Shown here piece after piece: positions 9,297-18,004 of a stretch of DNA of 64,000 bases. The DNA lies in the NCBI GenBank assembly GCA_963812525.1, contig CAWEVL010000007.1, positions 1 to 64,000 on the forward strand, given 5' to 3'. The notes below the pieces were generated by a model. It made no database searches, had not been told where the DNA came from, and saw only the letters and a list, made by a program, of their open reading frames with translations. The DNA comes from Bog-756 sp963812525 (GTDB lineage Bacteria; Actinomycetota; Acidimicrobiia; Acidimicrobiales; RAAP-2). Each line of letters begins with the position of its first letter. Position 1 is the stretch's first letter. Both the position numbers and the translations under genes were made by a program.

Positions 9297-10091
9297 TCAG
9301 TCGCCGACGACGACCTGGGCGAATTGCGTCACCGAGGCAGACCCGAGGATCTTGGCGATGGTCTGCTTCTCGTCCTTCACGTAGGGCTGGTCGAGGAGCA
9401 CCCGCTCTTTGTACCAGCCGTTCAGGCGCCCGTCGACGACCTTGGCCAGCGCGGCGTCCGGCTTCCCCTCGTTGCGGGCGATCTTCTCGACGGTCTCGCG
9501 CTCGGCGGCCACTTCGGCCTCGGGCACGTCCTGGCGCGCCAGGTAGATGGGCCGGGCGAAGGCGATGTGGGCGGCGATGTCGTGGGCCAGCTCCTTGGAC
9601 CCGCCCTGGAGGGCGACGACCACCGCGTTGACGCCGCGACCGGCCTGCAGGTGCAGATAGGAGTCGACCACGCCGTCCGACGGGGCCTCGATGCGGACCA
9701 CCTCACCCACCGAGATGTTCTCCTTGAGGGTGATCTTCATCGTGTCGATCTCGTCGGCCTTCTCCTTCAGGGCGTCCTCCCCTTGGGCCGCCACCAGGTC
9801 GGCCAGGGTGGAGACGAAGGCCACGAACTGGTCGGACTTGGCCACGAAGTCGGTCTCCGATCGGAGCTGGACGATGGCGGCCACCCCGTCGGCGTGCCCG
9901 ATGGCCACCGCCCCCTCGGAGGCGTCGCGATCGGCCCGCTTGGCCTGGCTGGCCAACCCCTTCTCCCGGAGTGCGGTCACCGCCTTGTCGATGTCACCGC
10001 CCGTTTCCACGAGGGCGTTCCTGGCGTCGAGCATGCCCACGCCGGTCATCTGGCGGAGTTTCTGGACGTCCTTGGCGGAGAAGTCGGGCAC
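9297..10091 (-). CDS. tsf: Elongation factor Ts
   Basis: Guanine nucleotide exchange factor for EF-Tu. The UBA-like N-terminal domain reads VQKLRQMTGVGMLDARNAL. The core has the conserved RSETDFVAKSDQF near residues 78-90, whose TDFV is the EF-Tu Mg-displacing motif. The 264-residue length is normal. Only 1 base separates it from rpsB, so both are co-transcribed and probably translationally coupled. Confidence 0.97.
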   Translation of the reverse strand: MPDFSAKDVQKLRQMTGVGMLDARNALVETGGDIDKAVTALREKGLASQAKRADRDASEGAVAIGHADGVAAIVQLRSETDFVAKSDQFVAFVSTLADLVAAQGEDALKEKADEIDTMKITLKENISVGEVVRIEAPSDGVVDSYLHLQAGRGVNAVVVALQGGSKELAHDIAAHIAFARPIYLARQDVPEAEVAAERETVEKIARNEGKPDAALAKVVDGRLNGWYKERVLLDQPYVKDEKQTIAKILGSASVTQFAQVVVGD

Positions 10092-10092
10092 G

Positions 10093-11076
10093 TCAGGCCT
10101 CCTCGGTGGTCGGGGCCAGTGCCGGCTCGGCCAGCTCGGCCGGTGCGGCCGCCGCTGGCGCCTCGGGTGCGGCGGCCGGAGCGGCCGGGGCGGGGAGGTC
10201 GCCGGCCGGGGCGGTGGTCTCGGCGGCCGGGGCCTCGGGGGCGGGGGTTGGTGCCGCGTCCACCACGGCCGGCCCGTCCGCCGCCGGCGGGCCCGTCTCG
10301 ACAGCGGGGGCGGCCGGGGGGGGTGGGATCGGCGCAGCCGGTGCCGGGGCTGCGGCGGGCGCCGCGGCCGCCGGCGGGGCCGGGCGCTGCTGGGCGATGA
10401 ACCGGCCCTCGACGACGGCGTCGGCGACCACGCGGCACAGCAGGGCGCCGGAGCGGATGGCGTCGTCGTTGCCGGGGATCACGTGGGTGATCACGTCGGG
10501 ATCGCAGTTGGTGTCGACCACGGCCACCACGGGCAGGCCGAGCTTGTTGGCCTCGGTGACGGCGATGTGCTCCTTCTTGGTGTCGATCACGAAGATGGCG
10601 TCGGGCAGTTTGTCGAGGCTCCGGATGCCTCCCAGGTTCCGCTGGAGCTTCTCGAGCTCGCGGGTGTGACGGAGGGCCTCCTTCTTGGGCATGGCGTCGA
10701 AGTCGCCGGCCTTCTGCATGGCCTCGAACTCCTTCATCCGCTTGACCCGGGTGGAGACGGTCTGGAAGTTGGTCAGCATCCCGCCCAACCACCGCTCGTT
10801 GACGTAGGGCATCCCGCACGCGTCCGCGTAGATGGCCACGGGGCCCTGGGTCTGCTTCTTGGTGCCCACGAAGAGAATGGTCCCGCCCCCGGCCACCAGG
10901 TCACGGATGTACCCGTAGGACTCCTCGATGCCCTTCATGGTCTGGCGGAGGTCGATCAGGTAGATCCCGTTCCGCTCCCCGAGGATGAACCGGCGCATCT
11001 TGGGGTTCCAGCGGCGGGTCTGGTGCCCGAAGTGGACGCCCGCGCCCAACAGCTGCTTCATCGTGACGACGGCCAT
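10093..11076 (-). CDS. rpsB: 30S ribosomal protein S2 with Ala/Pro-rich tail
   Basis: Small-subunit ribosomal protein. The S2 core spans about residues 1-229 (MKQLLGAGVHFGHQTRRWNP, then PVVAVVDTNCDPDVITHVIP and RSGALLCRVVADAVVEGR). About 97 further residues are almost only Ala, Pro, Gly and acidic residues. Actinobacterial S2 proteins often carry some extension, but this one is long. The start at 11076 has a good ribosome binding site (AAGGAG) and fits the family N-terminus; the frame is open further upstream to 11127 but without family similarity. Confidence 0.96.
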   Translation of the reverse strand: MAVVTMKQLLGAGVHFGHQTRRWNPKMRRFILGERNGIYLIDLRQTMKGIEESYGYIRDLVAGGGTILFVGTKKQTQGPVAIYADACGMPYVNERWLGGMLTNFQTVSTRVKRMKEFEAMQKAGDFDAMPKKEALRHTRELEKLQRNLGGIRSLDKLPDAIFVIDTKKEHIAVTEANKLGLPVVAVVDTNCDPDVITHVIPGNDDAIRSGALLCRVVADAVVEGRFIAQQRPAPPAAAAPAAAPAPAAPIPPPPAAPAVETGPPAADGPAVVDAAPTPAPEAPAAETTAPAGDLPAPAAPAAAPEAPAAAAPAELAEPALAPTTEEA

Positions 11077-11262
11077 GTGACTGCTCCTTGTGACGGTTGG
11101 TTCTCCCGGCCACAACACCCCCGGCAAGGGGGGCGACCGTGGACGCGGCCGGGTACGGCTCTGTTACCGCTCGTGCGCCTCGCCGGTTGACGAGGCCCCT
11201 CCATGGTAGTGCGCCCACCGCGGGCGCTCCACTCGGCCGGGGCGGGCCGAGCCGCGCCGGCC

Positions 11263-12282
11263 TCAGCCGGTGGCCGAGGTGGGGACCCGTTTGGGGGCCT
11301 TGGCCCCGGTGGCCCCGCTCGGGGCCTTGCCGCCCGCGGCCCCACTCGGGGCCTTGCCGCCCGTGGCCCCACTCGGGGCCTTGGCCCCGGTGGCCTTGTT
11401 GTCGGCCGACGCCTTGGACCGCCCGGAGGCGCCACCCGGCGCCTTGGACCCGGTGGTCCCCGAGGCGCCCTTGGCCTTCGTCGCCGCCGGCCGGCGACCG
11501 GCCGCCTCGGGGCGATCGGCCAGCTTGGCCCGGAGTTGGAGCACGGCCTTGGTGTGGATCTGGCACACCCGGGACTCGGTGACCCCCAGGATGTCGCCGA
11601 TCTCGGCCAGGGTCAGACCTTCGTAGTAGTACAGGGTCAGCACGGTCTTCTCGCGCTCGGCCATCTGGCTGACCGCCTGGATCAGGGCCTCCTTGGTCTC
11701 CTTCACCTCGAACGTGTCCATGGGGCCGGCCGTGCTGTCGGGCAGGGTCTCCCCCAGGGTGGAGCGGTCGGACCGGTCCCCGCCGCGGAACACCTCGTCG
11801 AGGGCGACCACCCCGACGAAGGAGATCTTGCGCAGGGCGGTCTGGAACTCGGCGTCGGTCATCTCCAGGTCGGCGGCCACCTCGGCGTCGGTCGGCGTCC
11901 GGTGCAACGTGGCCTCGAGCTTGGAGTAGGACTGCTCAACGGCCCGGGCCTTGGCCCGGACCGACCTCGGCACCCAGTCGATCGAGCGCAGCTCGTCGAT
12001 GATGGCGCCCTTGATCCGGGGGATGGCGTAGGTCTCGAACTTGATGTTGCGCAGCGGCTCGAAGCGCTCGATGGCGTCGATCAGTCCGATGATCCCGTAG
12101 CTGGCCAGGTCGGCCTCGTCCACATGGCGGGGCAGCCCCACCGACACCCGGCCGGCCACGTACTTGACCACCGGGGCGTAGTGCACGATCAGCTGGTCCC
12201 GCAGGGCGCGGTTCCCCGTCTTCTTGTACTCGGCCCACAGCCCGTCGATGCCGTGTCCCGCCGTGTCCATTTTCGTAGCCAA
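11263..12282 (-). CDS. RNA polymerase sigma factor, WhiG/FliA type, with repeat tail
   Basis: Sigma-70 family factor of the sigma-28 group that directs polymerase to motility or developmental promoters. Region 2 is at ADLASYGIIGLIDAIERFEP (about residues 57-76), region 3 near RTPTDAEVAADLEM, and the region 4 helix-turn-helix at LTLAEIGDILGVTESRVCQI (223-242). It resembles Streptomyces WhiG as much as FliA, and no flagellar genes are nearby, so I leave the symbol open. Residues from about 256 form an 84-residue Ala/Lys/Gly/Pro tail ending in four 9-residue repeats (GGKAPSGAT type), absent from typical members. The TTG at 12282, with AAGGGGA a few bases before it, is taken as start; ATG at 12270 is the alternative. 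It lies 8 bases after xerC. Confidence 0.9.
   Translation of the reverse strand: MATKMDTAGHGIDGLWAEYKKTGNRALRDQLIVHYAPVVKYVAGRVSVGLPRHVDEADLASYGIIGLIDAIERFEPLRNIKFETYAIPRIKGAIIDELRSIDWVPRSVRAKARAVEQSYSKLEATLHRTPTDAEVAADLEMTDAEFQTALRKISFVGVVALDEVFRGGDRSDRSTLGETLPDSTAGPMDTFEVKETKEALIQAVSQMAEREKTVLTLYYYEGLTLAEIGDILGVTESRVCQIHTKAVLQLRAKLADRPEAAGRRPAATKAKGASGTTGSKAPGGASGRSKASADNKATGAKAPSGATGGKAPSGAAGGKAPSGATGAKAPKRVPTSATG
11294..11401. repeat. Four copies of a 27-bp tandem repeat
   Basis: Four near-identical 27-base units, each starting GGGGCCTT (plus strand) at 11294, 11321, 11348 and 11375. They encode 9-residue units of the GGKAPSGAT type in the tail of the sigma factor. Copy number may vary between strains. 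Confidence 0.85.
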
Positions 12283-12290
12283 TTGTCCCC

Positions 12291-13172
12291 TTAGGCCCGT
12301 GGATGGGTGCCCGAATACACGGTAAGCAGCCGCTCCTTGCTTACATGAGTGTAGACCTGTGTGGTCTGGAGGCTGGCGTGACCCAGCAGCTCCTGCACCA
12401 CCCGGAGGTCGGCGCCACCGTCGAGCAGGTGGGTGGCGAAGCTGTGGCGGAGTGCGTGGGGATGGGTCGGGACCGGCGAGCGGCGGTCGAGCAGCCGTCG
12501 CACGTCCCGGGGGCCCAACCGACTCCCCCGGCGGTTGTAGAACAGGGCCTCAGCTGGGCTTTCCGGACCGGCCATGGCCGTCCGGGGCCCCTCGAGCCAG
12601 GCCTCGAGCACGGCGGCGCAGCGATCATGGATCAGCACCTGACGCTGCTTTGCCCCCTTGCCGGTCACGGTGACCACCCGGCGGACCAGGTCCAGATCGC
12701 CGACGTCCAGCCCGCAGAGCTCGGCCACCCGCAGGCCGCTCCCGTAGAGCAGCTCCAGCACGGCGTCGTCCCGGCGGTCGACCTCGTCGGGCTGACCGGG
12801 GTCCGGGCCCGGCGCCGGCTCCAGCAGCTGGTCCAGCTCCGCATGGCCGAGCACGCGGGGCAGACGGGAGTCGGGGGCGGGGGCGGACAGGCGGGCGGAG
12901 GGGTCGGCCCCGACCAGGCCCCGCTTGGCGCACCACTGGAAGTACGAGCGGAGGGAGGCCGCCGTCCGGGCGATGGTGGCCTTGGAGTACCGCCGGGTGG
13001 AGAGGAAGGCCAGGTAGCGCCGCAGAACGATCCGGTCGACACCGGCCGGGCCCTCGGCCCCGCCCCGGGAGGCCCATTCGGCGAACCGGTCGACGTCGGT
13101 CGAGTAGGCCCGTACCGAGGCCGGCGACAGTCCGCCCACCGAGCGGCGGTAGGCATCGATCTCCCAGGGCAC
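12291..13172 (-). CDS. xerC: Tyrosine recombinase XerC/XerD family
   Basis: Site-specific recombinase, probably resolving chromosome dimers at dif. The 293-residue protein has the N-terminal SAM-like core-binding domain (YSTDVDRFAEWASRG) and a C-terminal catalytic domain with all the usual residues: Arg in YGSGLRVAEL, Lys in GKGAKQRQV, the HxxR box HALRHSFATHLLDGG, His in LLGHASLQTTQ and nucleophile Tyr in VYTHVSKERL. Size, completeness and a core-gene setting next to rpsB argue for housekeeping XerC rather than a phage integrase. GTG at 13172 lies 6 bases after a TACTGT box, supporting a leaderless start. Confidence 0.9.
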   Translation of the reverse strand: MPWEIDAYRRSVGGLSPASVRAYSTDVDRFAEWASRGGAEGPAGVDRIVLRRYLAFLSTRRYSKATIARTAASLRSYFQWCAKRGLVGADPSARLSAPAPDSRLPRVLGHAELDQLLEPAPGPDPGQPDEVDRRDDAVLELLYGSGLRVAELCGLDVGDLDLVRRVVTVTGKGAKQRQVLIHDRCAAVLEAWLEGPRTAMAGPESPAEALFYNRRGSRLGPRDVRRLLDRRSPVPTHPHALRHSFATHLLDGGADLRVVQELLGHASLQTTQVYTHVSKERLLTVYSGTHPRA

Positions 13173-13178
13173 GGGAAG

Positions 13179-13184
13179 ACAGTA
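13179..13184 (-). promoter_or_regulatory. Leaderless -10 box for xerC-sigma operon
   Basis: TACTGT on the minus strand, 6 bases before the xerC GTG. It would drive xerC and the sigma factor gene. The rest of the gap to 13413 holds a 6-bp GC hairpin near 13251-13266 and no other recognised element. Confidence 0.45.
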
Positions 13185-13413
13185 CCGGCCGGGCGCCGAT
13201 CCGTCGGGTACCCCCGGGTCCCGACCCTCGCCCGGGCCCCTCGAGTGGCGGGGGGACCGTCCCCCACCCGGCGGGCCCGAGGGCTATCGTCAGGGCAGCA
13301 CGTCGCCGGACCCGACGGTTACCGGAGGGTCACCAACAGTGTCCGGAATCGGGTGCGAGGGCAATTGGCGAGGCCGGAAGCACACCGATCCGGTCCTTGT
13401 CGCAAGGGGGAAC

Positions 13414-15108
13414 ATGACCGATCGCATCGACCGCCGCTCGTTTCTGGCCCGGGGTGCCGCCACCGGCGCCGGCGTCGCCGTCGTCGGCGCTTCGGGTGGC
13501 CTGTTGGCCGCCTGCAGCTCCGGGTCGAGCTCCGACTCGACCTCGTCCTCGGACTCGTCCGGCACTGGCGGCCACCCCGACGGGGTGTCGACGGCCCCGC
13601 CCAAGAAGGGCGGCGCGCTGGTCTTCGGGGTCGACGCCGAGGAGAAGGGGTTCTCGACCACCCAGGGCACGTTCGACGAGGTCGGGATCATGTACGCCCG
13701 CACCGTGTTCGACCCGCTCATGATCCTCAGCGCGTCGGGGACCCCGCAGCCCTACCTGGCCGCGTCGGTCACCCCGAACAGCGACTACACGGTGTGGACC
13801 ATCACCATGCGACCCAACCTGGTGTTTCACAACGGCGCCCCGTGCGACGCCGCCGCGGTGGCGGCCAACTTCAACGCCCAGAAGGCCTCCGCCCTCACCG
13901 GCCCGGCCCTGGTCACCGTGCAGAGCATCACCGTGACCAGCGCCCTGGTGGTGACGGTGACCATGAAGTCGCCGTGGGTGCCCTTCGACTACTACCTGAC
14001 CGGCGGGATCGGTGGCCAGTTCGCCTTCATCGCCGAGCCGAATTGGCTGGCCAGCGGCAGCCAGACCAACCCGGTGGGGACCGGGCCGTTCGTCTTCGAG
14101 TCGTGGAACCCGAACGACCACTTCACCGCCACCCGGAACCCCCACTACTGGCGGTCGGGATTCCCCTACCTCGACTCCATCACCTACAAGCCGATCACCG
14201 ACACCGAACAGATCCTGACCAGCCTGACCTCGGGCGCCATCGACATCATGCACTCCGACACTCCCGACGTGATCACCCAACTCCGGAACGACACCTCCCT
14301 GGCCTACATCGACGACACGAAGAACGTGGCCGGCGAGCCGGACATGGGGTGCATCCTCCTCAACCTGTCCAAGGCGCCCTTCGACAACCTCAAGCTACGC
14401 CAGGCCACGGCCTACGCCGTCAGCTCGCCCCAGTACGTGGAGGTCATCACCAAGGAGGTGAACGGCACCTCCAACGGTCCCTTCGTATCCGGGTCCCCGT
14501 ACTTCGTGGCCGACAACAACTATCCCGAGTCCAACGTGTCCAAGGCCACGTCCCTGGTCAAGCAGGTGGCCCAGGAGACCGGACAGCCGGTGGCCATCAC
14601 CCTCAACCACGTCCCCGACGCCAACACCACCCGCATCGCCGAGTACCTCCAGCAGCAGCTGCAGACGGTGGGCATGAAGGTCACCCTGGCCCCCGTCCAG
14701 CAGGCCGACATCATCAACACCGCCCTACTCGGATCGTTCGAGGCCCAGGTGTGGCGGCAGTTCGGGGCCGTCGACCCGGACCTCAACTACATCTTCTGGA
14801 GCCCCACCAACGCCAGCACCCCGGTGTTCGCCATCAACATGGCCCGCAACACCGACCCCGACATGGAGACGGCCCTGCTCAAGGGGCGCCAGTCCCCGGC
14901 CCAGTCCGACCGGATCGCCGCCTACCAGGAGGTCAGCAAGCTGCTGGGCCGGGACATCCCCTACGTGTGGACCGATCGAAGCACCTGGGCCGTGGCCGCC
15001 CACGCCAAGGTGCAGAACTTCGCCAACCCGTCCACCCCGGCCGGGGGCAAGGCCTTTCCCTTGATCGGGGGGTCGATCTGGCCCACCCAGATCTGGCTCA
15101 ACTCCTGA
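13414..15108 (+). CDS. ABC transporter substrate-binding lipoprotein, family 5 (peptide type)
   Basis: Extracellular solute-binding protein of the oligopeptide/dipeptide class (SBP_bac_5), anchored as a lipoprotein. The N-terminus combines a twin-arginine motif (DRRSFLARGA) with a lipobox (LLAAC) near residue 30 and a Ser/Asp/Gly-rich linker. Family hallmarks follow: TVWTITMRPNLVFHNGAPCD, GTGPFVFESWNPNDHFTATR and NPHYWRSGFPYLDSITYKPI. The chosen ATG has AAGGGGG just before it; an open frame upstream to 13339 lacks a signal. About 564 residues. No permease or ATPase gene adjoins it, so its partner transporter must be elsewhere. The substrate cannot be read from the sequence. Confidence 0.88.
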   Translation: MTDRIDRRSFLARGAATGAGVAVVGASGGLLAACSSGSSSDSTSSSDSSGTGGHPDGVSTAPPKKGGALVFGVDAEEKGFSTTQGTFDEVGIMYARTVFDPLMILSASGTPQPYLAASVTPNSDYTVWTITMRPNLVFHNGAPCDAAAVAANFNAQKASALTGPALVTVQSITVTSALVVTVTMKSPWVPFDYYLTGGIGGQFAFIAEPNWLASGSQTNPVGTGPFVFESWNPNDHFTATRNPHYWRSGFPYLDSITYKPITDTEQILTSLTSGAIDIMHSDTPDVITQLRNDTSLAYIDDTKNVAGEPDMGCILLNLSKAPFDNLKLRQATAYAVSSPQYVEVITKEVNGTSNGPFVSGSPYFVADNNYPESNVSKATSLVKQVAQETGQPVAITLNHVPDANTTRIAEYLQQQLQTVGMKVTLAPVQQADIINTALLGSFEAQVWRQFGAVDPDLNYIFWSPTNASTPVFAINMARNTDPDMETALLKGRQSPAQSDRIAAYQEVSKLLGRDIPYVWTDRSTWAVAAHAKVQNFANPSTPAGGKAFPLIGGSIWPTQIWLNS

Positions 15109-15163
15109 GCCGGCACGATCCCCCTGCTCCCGGTGGGTGGGGTGGCCGTGTCATGATCGGAGC

Positions 15164-15841
15164 ATGAGCCGCATCCTGATCGTCGAGGACGACGAGCGGA
15201 TCCGCTCCTCCATGCGCCTGGCGCTGGAGGACGAGGGGTACTCGGTGGAGGACGTGGCCAGCGGCGAGGAGGCGATCGGGCGCTTCGCCGAGGAGCCCTC
15301 CGAGCTGGTGCTGATCGACCTCATGCTGCCGGGCATCGACGGGTTCGAGGCCTGCCGGACGCTCCGTCAGCAGAGCACCGTCCCCATCATCATGGTCACG
15401 GCCCGGTCCGACACCCATGACGTGGTGGCCGGGCTGGAGGCCGGGGCCGACGACTACGTGACCAAGCCGTTCGTGGCCAAGGAGCTGGCGGCCCGGATCC
15501 GCGCCCTGCTGCGCCGGTCCCGGCCCGATGTTGCCGGGGGCTCGGCGCTCAGCTTCGGTGACGTCCAGATCGAGCCGGAGGCCGGGGTGGTGCGCCGGGG
15601 CGGGGCGGAGGTCCACTGCACGCGGACCGAGTTCCGGCTGCTGTGCGAGCTGGCCGACCACCCGGGGAAGGTCCTGAGCCGCGAGCACCTGCTCGAGCAG
15701 GTGTGGGGCTATGACTACTTCGGGGACGGGCGCCTCGTCGACGTCCACGTCCGGCGGCTCCGCACCAAGGTCGAGCCCGACCCGGCCAATCCCCGTTTCA
15801 TCCTCACGGTCCGGGGCATGGGCTACAAGCTGGCGGTCTGA
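15164..15841 (+). CDS. OmpR-family response regulator, MtrA-like
   Basis: DNA-binding response regulator of 225 residues. The receiver domain has acidic residues D9/D10, phospho-acceptor D52 (LIDLMLPG), Thr in MVTAR and Lys in VTKPF. A winged-helix output domain covers about 130-225 (TRTEFRLLCELADHPGKVLS, VDVHVRRLRTKVEPDP, VRGMGYKL). The next two genes are a kinase and a GerMN lipoprotein, the order of mtrA-mtrB-lpqB, which controls cell wall and division genes in actinobacteria. Equivalence to MtrA is inferred from this order. ATG 15164 has a weak SD (GGAG) and a CATGAT hexamer 6 bases before it. Confidence 0.9.
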   Translation: MSRILIVEDDERIRSSMRLALEDEGYSVEDVASGEEAIGRFAEEPSELVLIDLMLPGIDGFEACRTLRQQSTVPIIMVTARSDTHDVVAGLEAGADDYVTKPFVAKELAARIRALLRRSRPDVAGGSALSFGDVQIEPEAGVVRRGGAEVHCTRTEFRLLCELADHPGKVLSREHLLEQVWGYDYFGDGRLVDVHVRRLRTKVEPDPANPRFILTVRGMGYKLAV

Positions 15842-15844
15842 CCC

Positions 15845-17389
15845 GTGCTCCCGGCCGACGCACCCGCCAGGCCGGACGACCCCAGCTCGTCCTCGGGGGG
15901 CCAGCCCATGGCCCTGGAGGCCCCGACCACCCGGGGCCACCGCACCCGGCTGTCGCGCAACCTCGGCCTGCGGGCCCGGGTGACCGCCACCTTCGCCATC
16001 GGGGCCTTCGCCCTGTCCACCGTGATGGCGGGCATCACCTACTTCGCCGCCCGACAGAGCTTCCTCAGTGAGCGGCAGGGGGCCGACCAGCGCCAGGCGT
16101 TCGCCAACGCCTCGCTCATCCGCAATGCCCTGCGCTCGTCGGGGACCCAGGTCGACCAGCTGATCGGCTCGGTGGACACCCTGCCTGGCTCCCTGTCCGT
16201 GCTCCACGCCCGGGGGAAGTGGTACGAGACCTCGATCCCCGTCGGCCAGAGCGCCATCCCGGCCGAGCTCCGCCGGATGGTGCTCCACGGGACCCCGGCC
16301 TCACAGTTCTTCTCGCTGGGGGACAGCCCCCAGATCGTGGTCGGCGTGCCCCTTCCGTCCGAGCAGGCCGCCTACTTCGAAGTGTTCTCCCTGGACGAGC
16401 TGGCCAGCACGCTCCGGACCCTGGCTTTCGCCCTGGCTGCCGCGGCCCTGGTCACCACGCTGGCTGGGGCCGCACTGGGGCGCTGGGCCAGTGGGCGGGC
16501 CCTGCGCCCGCTGGCCGGGGTCACCGAAGCCGCGGTGGCCATCGCCGGCGGTCAGCTGGACACCCGGGTCGAAGCCGGCGACGACGTCGATCTCCAGGAG
16601 CTGGCCTCGGCGTTCAACCGGATGACGGCCAACCTCCAGGAGCGGATCGAGCGCGAGGCCCGGTTCACCTCCGACGTGAGCCACGAGCTCCGCTCCCCCT
16701 TGACCACCCTGTCGGCCACCGTCGGGGTGCTCGAGGGACACCGTGAAGAGCTGAGCCCTCGGGCCCGGAGCGCCCTCGACCTCCTCGACGGGGACCTCAA
16801 GCGGTTCACCCGGATGGTGGACGACCTGCTCGAGATCTCGCGGTTCGACGCCGGCTCCGCCGAGCTCTCGTTGGACGAGGTGGACCCCGGGGAGCTGGTC
16901 CGTCGGGCCGTCGGCGCGTCCTCCCCGATCGGGGAGGACGGCCACCGGGCGCCCGTGGTGTTCCCGGTCGAGGTGGAGCCGGGGGTCGAGGGCCTGCGCC
17001 TCCGGGTGGACAAACGCCGCTTCGAGCGGGTGATGGCCAACCTGGTGGAGAACGCCTCGCTGTACGCCGGCGGCGTCACCCGGGTGGTGGTGGCCCGGTA
17101 CCCGGCCGACCCCGACGTCCCGGCCCGGAGCATCCGGGTCAACGTGGAGGACCAGGGGCCGGGAGTGCCCCCGCCCGACCGTCACCACCTTTTCGAGCGC
17201 TTCTACCGCGGCAGCCGCGCCGGGCGGCGGGAGTCGAGCGACGGCACGGGGCTCGGGCTGTCCCTGGTGGCCGAGCACGTACGCCTCCACGGCGGAGCCG
17301 TCTGGATCGAGGACACCCCGGTCCGGGGGTCGCGCTTCGTGATCGAACTGCCGTTGCAGCCGGTCGGGTCCGGGCGGAGCCCCACGTGA
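15845..17389 (+). CDS. Sensor histidine kinase, MtrB-like
   Basis: Membrane sensor kinase partnering the preceding regulator. A cytoplasmic basic N-terminus leads to one membrane helix (VTATFAIGAFALSTVMAGIT, about 45-65), a periplasmic sensor part, and a second helix near 190-212. HAMP (LRPLAGVTEAAVAIAGGQLD) and the H-box (FTSDVSHELRSPLTTL, His near 280) follow. The catalytic domain has N-box NLVENASLYAGG, G1 DQGPGVPPPD and G2 GTGLGLSLVAEH. All catalytic residues are present. GTG at 15845 is 3 bases after the regulator stop; ATG at 15908 is an alternative start. The stop overlaps the next gene as GTGA. Confidence 0.9.
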   Translation: MLPADAPARPDDPSSSSGGQPMALEAPTTRGHRTRLSRNLGLRARVTATFAIGAFALSTVMAGITYFAARQSFLSERQGADQRQAFANASLIRNALRSSGTQVDQLIGSVDTLPGSLSVLHARGKWYETSIPVGQSAIPAELRRMVLHGTPASQFFSLGDSPQIVVGVPLPSEQAAYFEVFSLDELASTLRTLAFALAAAALVTTLAGAALGRWASGRALRPLAGVTEAAVAIAGGQLDTRVEAGDDVDLQELASAFNRMTANLQERIEREARFTSDVSHELRSPLTTLSATVGVLEGHREELSPRARSALDLLDGDLKRFTRMVDDLLEISRFDAGSAELSLDEVDPGELVRRAVGASSPIGEDGHRAPVVFPVEVEPGVEGLRLRVDKRRFERVMANLVENASLYAGGVTRVVVARYPADPDVPARSIRVNVEDQGPGVPPPDRHHLFERFYRGSRAGRRESSDGTGLGLSLVAEHVRLHGGAVWIEDTPVRGSRFVIELPLQPVGSGRSPT

Positions 17390-18003
17390 CCGGCCGGACC
17401 CGGCACCCCGTGCTGGCCGGGATCGTGCTCCTGGCCCTGGCCGGGCTCGGCACGGCCTGCGGGATCCCCACCGGAGGACCGACGGCCATCGGCAAGAACA
17501 ACGTTCCGTTCCACCTGCTCAGTCCGGCCAGCCCCACCACCGGGGGCTCGACGGTGCCGCCGGCCGTGGCCGTCCCCGAGCCCATCTTCCTGGTGGCGGT
17601 GTCGACCCAGACGGTGGCGCCGGTGACCCGGGACATCACGGTCCCGAGCACGCTGAACGCCACCCTCACCGAGGTGTTGACCGCCCTGCTCGAGGGCCCC
17701 ACCGCCGCCGAGTCGGCCACCGGGCTCCAGAGCTACCTCACGCCGGGCAAGACCCGGGTGTCGGCCAGGGTCAGCGCCGGGATCGCCACCGTGGACTTCT
17801 CCACCAACCCCATCCAGGTGGTGGGGGCCAACCAGACCCTGGCCATCGCCCAGGTGGTCTACACCGCCACCCAGCAGCCCGGGGTCACCGGGGTGCTGTT
17901 CGAGATCGCCGGCGAGCCCATCGAGGTGCCCACGGCCAGCGGGGACACCGTCACCGGACCGGTGGATCGCAGCTCCTACCAGACCCAGGCACCAGCTCCC
18001 TGA
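17386..18003 (+). CDS. GerMN-domain lipoprotein, short LpqB-like
   Basis: Secreted lipoprotein of 205 residues. A signal sequence with Cys near residue 25 (LAGLGTACG) is followed by a Pro/Thr linker and a GerMN-type domain of about 120 residues (TLTEVLTALLEGPTAAE, KTRVSARVSAGIATVDFS, AIAQVVYTATQQPGVTGVLF). It starts with GTG overlapping the kinase stop. In other actinobacteria this operon position is taken by LpqB, a roughly 580-residue lipoprotein with GerMN plus a beta-propeller that modulates the MtrB kinase. Here only the GerMN part exists. The role as kinase modulator is inferred from position. Confidence 0.75.
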   Translation: MTGRTRHPVLAGIVLLALAGLGTACGIPTGGPTAIGKNNVPFHLLSPASPTTGGSTVPPAVAVPEPIFLVAVSTQTVAPVTRDITVPSTLNATLTEVLTALLEGPTAAESATGLQSYLTPGKTRVSARVSAGIATVDFSTNPIQVVGANQTLAIAQVVYTATQQPGVTGVLFEIAGEPIEVPTASGDTVTGPVDRSSYQTQAPAP

Positions 18004-18004
18004 G

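Noticed and set aside
12303..15167. A 954-residue open frame covering xerC antisense and the binding protein
   Set aside because: Low-complexity Arg/Gly/His sequence in shifted frame, a shadow of high-GC codon use.
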